DNA of 64,000 nt from the NCBI RefSeq assembly GCF_016306625.1, contig NZ_JACOII010000053.1, positions 62,001 to 126,000 on the forward strand. Direction: 5' to 3'. The DNA is from Xenorhabdus lircayensis. Its GTDB lineage: Bacteria; Pseudomonadota; Gammaproteobacteria; Enterobacterales; Enterobacteriaceae. The stretch's first letter is position 1. Every line of letters starts with the position of its first letter. The notes below the pieces were generated by a model. That model did not search any database and was not told the origin of the DNA. It saw only the letters and a list, made by a program, of their open reading frames with translations. Below, piece after piece: positions 59,037 to 64,000 of the stretch. The position numbers were made by a program, and so were the translations under genes.

Positions 59037-59852
59037 CTAATCTTTACCATATCTGGCGCGGTTAGGCGTGCCGCCAAAACGCCGGCGATAGCTTTGGGTG
59101 AAATAGGACTGACTGGAAAAACCAGATTCCAATGAAATATCGGCAATACTCATTTCGCTGTTCAGCAATAATTGATGTGCATACAGAATACGCTGTTCAC
59201 TGATCCAAGCTTTGGGGGAAGTGCCATAGACACTGTTAAAAAGTTCCTTAAAGGAAGTTAGCCCCATACCGAACTCACGTGCAAAGTCATTCAGCCTCCA
59301 TTCTTTGAGATAATGAGCTTCCATAAATATTTGCAGGCGTTCTACTTGGCGGTTGCTTAACTTCCGTAGTACAGACATTAACAATGCTCCCTGTTTACCC
59401 AAGGAAAGCAACAGCAGCAATTCCTCAACTCTTAATTGAATCAAGGCCGGAGGGGAATCATGAGCCAATAAGTTGGCTAGCCCGCGGATGCTTTCCGTCA
59501 GTAAGGGAAATTGATTAAAAGGAATCAGCCTATAAGCAGGAAAATCCTGTCGCTCTATTTTACTCAGTAATGGCCCAAAACGTTTTAAAAAACTGCGTAG
59601 AAACTCCATATGTAATGGTAACCATAATACCTGACAACCTCCCGTATTGGTTTTGGCGGCATAGCTTCCAGGGTGAGTAAAAAGGATTTCATTCGATGTA
59701 GTGTGATAGGTATTGATGCAATCTTTCCATACCATTTCACCATCGAGTAAAATATACAGCCCTCTTTGCTTATGTTCTAGGATATTGAAATTCGGCATGG
59801 TTAATTGGATATTATAAATACTCTTTTGATTTAATCCCGTCGTCCTTTTCAT
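59037..59852 (-). CDS. ExsA-like AraC-family regulator
   Basis: 271 aa. The C-terminal two-helix-turn-helix AraC domain (from ~170) reads LNDFAREFGMGLTSFKELF, WISEQRILYAHQLLLNSEMS and SGFSSQSYFTQSYRRRFGGT, closely matching Pseudomonas ExsA, and the N-terminal half (LLMSVLRKLSNRQVERLQIF) also follows ExsA. ExsA/LcrF proteins activate type III secretion. No secretion gene, exsC/D/E-like gene or chaperone lies in the window, so it is an orphan. Isolated by ~490 bp downstream and 1.5 kb upstream. Confidence 0.85.
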   Translation of the reverse strand: MKRTTGLNQKSIYNIQLTMPNFNILEHKQRGLYILLDGEMVWKDCINTYHTTSNEILFTHPGSYAAKTNTGGCQVLWLPLHMEFLRSFLKRFGPLLSKIERQDFPAYRLIPFNQFPLLTESIRGLANLLAHDSPPALIQLRVEELLLLLSLGKQGALLMSVLRKLSNRQVERLQIFMEAHYLKEWRLNDFAREFGMGLTSFKELFNSVYGTSPKAWISEQRILYAHQLLLNSEMSIADISLESGFSSQSYFTQSYRRRFGGTPNRARYGKD

Positions 59853-61393
59853 TTAATACTCCTAATTTTCCGTATCGTGAGTAATCATTGTTTTTGATGA
59901 GTACATGGTGTATTTATTTTATCAATTAATATATGATGAAAAAAACCTTCCCTATAGTACTCGGATTATGTTGATAAAGCCGAGCGTGGACTGAAACAGT
60001 ATTGAAAGATCTTGAAATTTCATGCGTAACATCAATTAAATCATTTTTGGTATTATATATCTAAATAAATATTTGTGTTAGGTTTAAGTGTAAAGTTTTG
60101 TGATATAAATTTATCTCTCATGTGTTTTTTTGTGCTTAAAAATGATTTGTTTATAATTTGTTTATTTTTTTGTCTTGAGTTGTCTAATTTCTATGTGATT
60201 TTTTGAAGGCATTATGAGTATTGAAATTATTTATGGATATTTATATGTTTAGTCTATTGAGTTACTTTTTTTATGAGTTTTTAGTCACGAAAAATATCAT
60301 TGATGGATTGATCTTTGTTTTTAATTAATTGATTTTTAATTATTTTTTAACTTTTTTCATAATGGTGTCAATCATGGTAGCATGATAGTTAATGTAATGA
60401 ATAAATATTAAAATATGATGGTTTATAGGTGATTTTAAAACGTAGACTAATTATTTTTTTAAATTAATGCTGATATTGATGTTAAAAGTTAACAAAATGG
60501 ATTCGTTGAAATTTTAATATCTGAGGGAGTTTGATCTTGCTCTGATGTATGTTCTATTCATAATAGTTAACATTAAAACACTCACTGGCTATTTTAAAAA
60601 AAACATTTTTTTAAAGATAAAAATGGTATCCATGTCAGATTGTCATTTTCTCTTTTCTATATCAAAAGTATAATTCTAGTGCTTTGTCTATGATGCCTAA
60701 TTCCAATTTCCATAATGTTAATGTCAGTCTTTGTTCATTCAGCCCTTTTTTGTAAAAAAGGGCGTTGGTCAGTAGGATAAATACTCCAGATAACGGGGAT
60801 TCTATGGAAATAAATGTTGGCTGAGAAATATTTCCAATGCCTCATCCGAGTCGATAAGTATGCATTTCACTTCTTAAGCTGATTATTTATTATCCATCTT
60901 ACTCATTCTAGTGATCCGTCACGCAGTTATAAACCATGTGGTTATAAATTATATTTTATAAATCAAGTGGTTATAAATAATGTGGTTATAATCCATATAG
61001 CTATAAGAGCCGGATTATTTGTGCTATATAAGGCAATGAACATGAAGTGTTTTTTCATAGGCGTAATATGATATAGATTTATTAATATTTTGTTTGTCAT
61101 TGTTATGAATTTATTAAGTTGTATGATTTCTTTAATAAAATAGTAAATGAAATTTATCGTGCTGGATTTTCTTATGAGATAATCCAATGTCAATTCAGAG
61201 GGTTAAACTCAAATACCAACTCTATCCGTGTAATAACGCTATAAATACCTCTGTTATAACTTCGTAGATTGTTTTTTATACTTGTAGAATGCTAGGATGT
61301 GTTTTCACAGCCTTTTTCTATTACCTGCTAAGGCATATTCATAGATCTATTTGCTGATGAAATATAAGAAAAAACCACAAAAACGAGAAAATA
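59853..61393. other. Long AT-rich intergenic region
   Basis: 1541 bp with no supported gene. It contains a perfect hairpin GCCCTTTTTT/AAAAAAGGGC at 60742-60763 and a cluster of GGTTATAA direct repeats at 60922-61013. A 76-codon minus-strand frame at 60963-61193 has no ribosome site and looks accidental. The region probably carries the promoters of the ExsA-like and bactofilin genes. Confidence 0.5.
60922..61013. repeat. Clustered GTGGTTATAA direct repeats
   Basis: GTGGTTATAA occurs exactly three times (about 60938, 60967 and 60982), flanked by degenerate copies CAGTTATAAACC and TAGCTATAAGAG, within ~90 bp. Could be regulator binding sites or slippage. Confidence 0.5.
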
Positions 61394-62059
61394 ATGAAAA
61401 AGTATCGTTTTTCAGATAACGCTTTTTTATACAGTGTATGGCTCCTTTGGGGGATTACATTAGGACTGTATCTGTGTGGCGCCCATCTTAGTTGTGCCAT
61501 AACAGCAATTTTATCTTTTTTAGCCTTAGTGTTTTACTTTACGAATATGAAATTGAGAATAAACGCTATGTTTGGAAAAAAAACAGAAACACCAACTATC
61601 AGTTCTACTACACCAGTTATGGGCATAAAGCCTGAAGAGAAAAGATTACCTGATGCTGAAGTTCGCCCCAACACTATTATTGCAAAAAATTCAGTATTCA
61701 AGGGCGATATTGAAATGGAAGGGGATATTCAGGTCTGGGGCAAGATCATTGGCAATATTCGCGTGAAAGGTGGCGCCATTCGCATCATGCATGCCGGCAA
61801 AGTTGAAGGTGAGCTTAATGCACCTGAAATCATCATTGATGGCCATGTTGAAGGGGCGTGCTGTGCGGAAACACTGGATATTCTTGAGCATGGAGAATTA
61901 CGGGGCATCAGTCGTTGCGGAAGTATGTCGATTCGACGTGGTGGGCTATTTGTTGGTCAATCTGAACAGGTTGAGAATAAGAAAAAGCCAGAAGTGGAGC
62001 GAGTGATTTCAATCAGGGATAATCAGGGAGATAAATCAAAAGCTAAAACCAGCGCTTGA
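61394..62059 (+). CDS. Membrane-anchored bactofilin (CcmA-like)
   Basis: 221 aa. Two hydrophobic segments (~12-30 and ~33-52), then a linker and a bactofilin beta-helix (~90-195) with repeated hydrophobic rungs (GDIEMEGDIQVWGKIIGNIR, GKVEGELNAPEIIIDGHVEG). This is the layout of Proteus mirabilis CcmA, which affects cell curvature and motility. The polymer would lie on the cytoplasmic face of the inner membrane. Monocistronic; terminator follows. Confidence 0.88.
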   Translation: MKKYRFSDNAFLYSVWLLWGITLGLYLCGAHLSCAITAILSFLALVFYFTNMKLRINAMFGKKTETPTISSTTPVMGIKPEEKRLPDAEVRPNTIIAKNSVFKGDIEMEGDIQVWGKIIGNIRVKGGAIRIMHAGKVEGELNAPEIIIDGHVEGACCAETLDILEHGELRGISRCGSMSIRRGGLFVGQSEQVENKKKPEVERVISIRDNQGDKSKAKTSA

Positions 62060-62075
62060 TCCTTGTTCGTAAAAT

Positions 62076-62116
62076 AAAAACTGCCGGAAAATCATATCTA
62101 TTTTCCGGCAGTTTTT
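62076..62116. terminator. Bidirectional terminator after the bactofilin gene
   Basis: CTGCCGGAAAA (62081-62091) and TTTTCCGGCAG (62101-62111) form a perfect 11-bp stem flanked by A and T runs, suiting termination on either strand. Confidence 0.85.
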
Positions 62117-62160
62117 ATTTTTATTGCCGATTAATTTTCCCTGAATTTCAAGGAGGCATT

Positions 62161-62709
62161 GTGATTATCAAATTGGAAACTGAAAGATTATGGCTCCGCG
62201 CTTGGAAGGAAGAAGACAGAGAACCTTTTTTACGCTTAAATAGCGATCCCGAAGTGATGGAATTTTTCCCTGATACGCTGACTAAAGAGCAAAGTAATAC
62301 GTTTATCGATAACTGTATCCGCAAGTTTGAAACACAGGGCGGTTGGGGATTATGGGCGGTTGAATTAAAACGGGGTACTGAATTTATTGGTTTTGTAGGG
62401 CTGAATATCCCCAATATCGAATTTCCATTTTCTCCTTTCGTTGAAATAGGCTGGCGGCTCGATAAACCATTTTGGGGCAAAGGCTATGCTTGTGAAGCGG
62501 CTCGCCGAGTTTTTGATTTCTCTTTTACGGAAATCAAGTTGGAAGAAGTCGTTGCTTTCACCACTATCTCTAATTACCGTTCTGAGAGTGTCATGAAAAA
62601 ATTGGGCATGATCAGAGATGAAAAAACATTCTTGCACCCCGGATTAGAAGAAAACCATCCACTGAGGGAACATGTTCTGTACCGGCTTCGGCATTCAGAT
62701 TTTGTGTGA
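62161..62709 (+). CDS. GNAT acetyltransferase (RimJ/RimL type)
   Basis: 182 aa. Start at the GTG at 62161 right after AAGGAGG; a longer frame from 62056 would run through the terminator. Motifs: LETERLWLRAWKEEDREPF, the acetyl-CoA loop KGYACEAARRV-like (GKGYACEAARR), and SNYRSESVMKKLGM. Transfers an acetyl group to an unknown amine, possibly a protein N-terminus or small molecule. Confidence 0.87.
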   Translation: MIIKLETERLWLRAWKEEDREPFLRLNSDPEVMEFFPDTLTKEQSNTFIDNCIRKFETQGGWGLWAVELKRGTEFIGFVGLNIPNIEFPFSPFVEIGWRLDKPFWGKGYACEAARRVFDFSFTEIKLEEVVAFTTISNYRSESVMKKLGMIRDEKTFLHPGLEENHPLREHVLYRLRHSDFV

Positions 62710-62722
62710 GAATGATTTAACG

Positions 62723-62760
62723 CCATCAAGGTTATCCTGATGGAGAGATAACCTTGATGG
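62723..62760. terminator. Perfect hairpin between GNAT and the phage repressor
   Basis: CCATCAAGGTTATC and GATAACCTTGATGG, 14-bp arms with a ten-base loop, between two convergent genes. It may mark the prophage boundary. Confidence 0.55.
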
Positions 62761-62781
62761 AAACCATTTTATGCCAGATCG

Positions 62782-63402
62782 TTATTGTCTGGTTATGACC
62801 AGAGCTACGCGGCCGATGAATTGAATGTCGCTGATTGCACAATCAAAAGTGACATCATTATCACTGACCCGAATCTTACTGATTGGGATCTTGGCAATCT
62901 TCTTGATACTGTGCATACCCTCAATATCTACCAGCCATAAGCCATCCTGAATATTGTCTTCCTGAGTATCCAGCAGATACCATGCAGCACCATCATCAAT
63001 AACCAGCGGATTTTTGAGTTCCTTGGAAATCAACTCGCTGTCCAAAATCACAGGGGTAGTTTCATTTAGCTTACCGCCTGACAATTTTACACGAGAAACC
63101 GACGGAGCAATGATATCCTCCAGCCGCTCTGATTTTTTGCCACTTTCCCCATCTGGAAACATTTCTCCCTGACCCGTGCTCAACCACAGCAGTGAAGCAC
63201 CAGTTTCGAGATTACACTGGATGATCCAATCCGCTGGAAAGCTATCACGAAGGTAACGGTTTGCCATTGTGCTTTTGGAAACGCCCAAATGGTCACTTAG
63301 GGCCTGACGTGATTTAAATCCATACGCGCGGACAAGGCGTTCAATAGCAGGTCTTCCCCCACTATCGGCCCCCATTTTTATCTCAATATTGGTATTTTTC
63401 AT
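62782..63402 (-). CDS. Phage CI-type repressor
   Basis: 206 aa. N-terminal phage repressor helix-turn-helix (ALSDHLGVSKSTMANRYLRD) of the kind found in P2/186-like CI proteins, and a C-terminal S24-like oligomerisation domain. Its N-terminus has no good ribosome site at 63402; ATG 63375 (MGADSGGRPAIER) preceded by GAGA is an alternative. Candidate operators overlap its 5' end. Maintains lysogeny by silencing the rightward early genes that begin at 63622. Confidence 0.82.
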   Translation of the reverse strand: MKNTNIEIKMGADSGGRPAIERLVRAYGFKSRQALSDHLGVSKSTMANRYLRDSFPADWIIQCNLETGASLLWLSTGQGEMFPDGESGKKSERLEDIIAPSVSRVKLSGGKLNETTPVILDSELISKELKNPLVIDDGAAWYLLDTQEDNIQDGLWLVDIEGMHSIKKIAKIPISKIRVSDNDVTFDCAISDIQFIGRVALVITRQ

Positions 63403-63500
63403 TGACAGTACAGGTAATGGATATTATTATCTCAACAATGTTCTCATATTGAGATCTTTGATGAGCCCAGATTGGTTAAGCTGAAAACCATTGAGAGATA
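63380..63500. promoter_or_regulatory. Repressor operator cluster
   Basis: ATCTCAATAT at 63380, ATCTCAACAA at 63429, its mirror ATATTGAGAT at 63446 and ATTGAGA at 63490 recur between the divergent repressor and early gene. The pair 63429/63446 forms an inverted repeat. Placement suits CI operators controlling both directions. Confidence 0.55.
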
Positions 63501-63621
63501 TTGCATCATGAACGCCCAGATTTCAATCTTTATACCTTATATCTAGGTTCTTCGGAAACGGTGTTGATGGCAGTTGGGAAAATAGCTTGGAATAACTCTG
63601 TAGGGAAACGTTGAGGAAAAC

Positions 63622-63975
63622 ATGGCGAATACTGAGAAAGAAAAATTTGCCCAGATTAACCTCGGCCAGCGGCTGGAAGGATTGAATCATCTGTCGAGGA
63701 TTAGGGCAACATACTGGGGTGACGATGAAAAGGAATTAAATCGTTTTTTTGCTGATATGCGCGATAAAGGGGACTGCCACTACGAAGAGAACAAGCGGGC
63801 GTTATCCGCCATTTTCTATTTGGCGAACATCCCACGCTCCCGCCACGATAGTGAATTCAACCATTTTACTCAAGAGGAAAAACAGGCTCTGATCAAAGCA
63901 ATGAATCATATTAAGGTCGTTGTCAGCCAATTCCCGAAGTACCTGACACTATCTCCTGATAGCACAGCTTTTTAA
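63622..63975 (+). CDS. Phage early-region protein (DUF5347-like)
   Basis: 117 aa, alpha-helical, cytoplasmic; I recognise it as like proteins labelled DUF5347 in Xenorhabdus/Photorhabdus/Providencia prophages. Segments AQINLGQRLEGLNHLSRIRA and NIPRSRHDSEFNHFTQEEK. GAGGAAAAC precedes the ATG. Position next to the repressor suits a CII-like or replication-associated early role, but the function is unknown. Confidence 0.65.
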   Translation: MANTEKEKFAQINLGQRLEGLNHLSRIRATYWGDDEKELNRFFADMRDKGDCHYEENKRALSAIFYLANIPRSRHDSEFNHFTQEEKQALIKAMNHIKVVVSQFPKYLTLSPDSTAF

Positions 63976-64000
63976 ACGTATTTTCTGAACATATCGCTTT

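Noticed and set aside
60922..61013. CRISPR array
   Set aside because: Repeats are about ten bases, spacers irregular, and no cas gene is in the window.
60963..61193. 76-codon minus-strand frame
   Set aside because: No ribosome site, composition follows the AT-rich background, and it starts in a non-coding repeat-rich region.

Overview
The window looks like a chromosomal segment of an insect-pathogenic/nematode-symbiotic enterobacterium of the Morganellaceae, most likely Xenorhabdus. The housekeeping backbone (argP-rpiA-serA, fau-6S RNA-zapA, ygfB-pepP-ubiH-ubiI, gcvTHP, ygfZ, sdhE-cptA, fldB, xerD-dsbC-recJ-prfB-lysS) has the Escherichia coli gene order with clearly diverged proteins. A methionine-rich PixA-type inclusion protein, a Xenorhabdus hallmark, sits next to a complete anaerobic cobalamin operon. 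Base composition is AT-rich, especially in long intergenic stretches. The species assignment is inference from family recognition; no search was run.

Layout. 1-14.2 kb: conserved core ending with the glycine-cleavage operon. 14.2-18.7 kb: a decayed accessory patch with fragments of a BenE-type transporter, a serine hydroxymethyltransferase and a ThDP-dependent enzyme, around an intact class I amidotransferase and a compact peptide-exporter-like ABC protein with a 47-residue reading frame directly downstream. 18.7-28.1 kb: core genes again, including prfB with its programmed +1 frameshift. 28.1-30.9 kb: a broken tRNA-Gly(CCC), a YeiI-like HTH/sugar kinase, a VOC protein and CsaA. 31-52 kb: two divergent cobalamin operons. 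The minus-strand one is cobA(SUMT)-cobD-pduX. The plus-strand one is cbiABCDETFGHJKLMNQOP-cobUSCT, 21 tightly overlapping genes. The 776-bp divergent region holds two perfect FNR boxes, each placed as expected for a class II FNR-activated promoter. 52-64 kb: accessory genes (pixA, an acyl-CoA ligase with a divergent SDR, queH, a lipoprotein hydrolase, an ExsA-like AraC regulator, a membrane-anchored bactofilin, a GNAT acetyltransferase) and then the edge of a prophage (CI-type repressor with candidate operators, and an early-region protein).

How the genes work together. The cobalamin block covers uroporphyrinogen III to the lower-ligand steps. It makes sirohydrochlorin precursors (CobA), inserts cobalt early (CbiK, fed by the CbiMNQO importer), remodels the ring (CbiL/H/F/G/D/J/T/E/C), amidates (CbiA, CbiP), and attaches the aminopropanol arm (PduX, CobD, CbiB) and nucleotide loop (CobU, CobS, CobT, CobC). 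The precorrin-2 dehydrogenase and the corrinoid adenosyltransferase are not in the window and must be encoded elsewhere. The FNR boxes fit an oxygen-sensitive pathway switched on without oxygen. Several genes (xerD, cbiO, cobC, and the 3' end of queH) carry short tandem repeats that change the protein termini or loops, suggesting frequent replication slippage.
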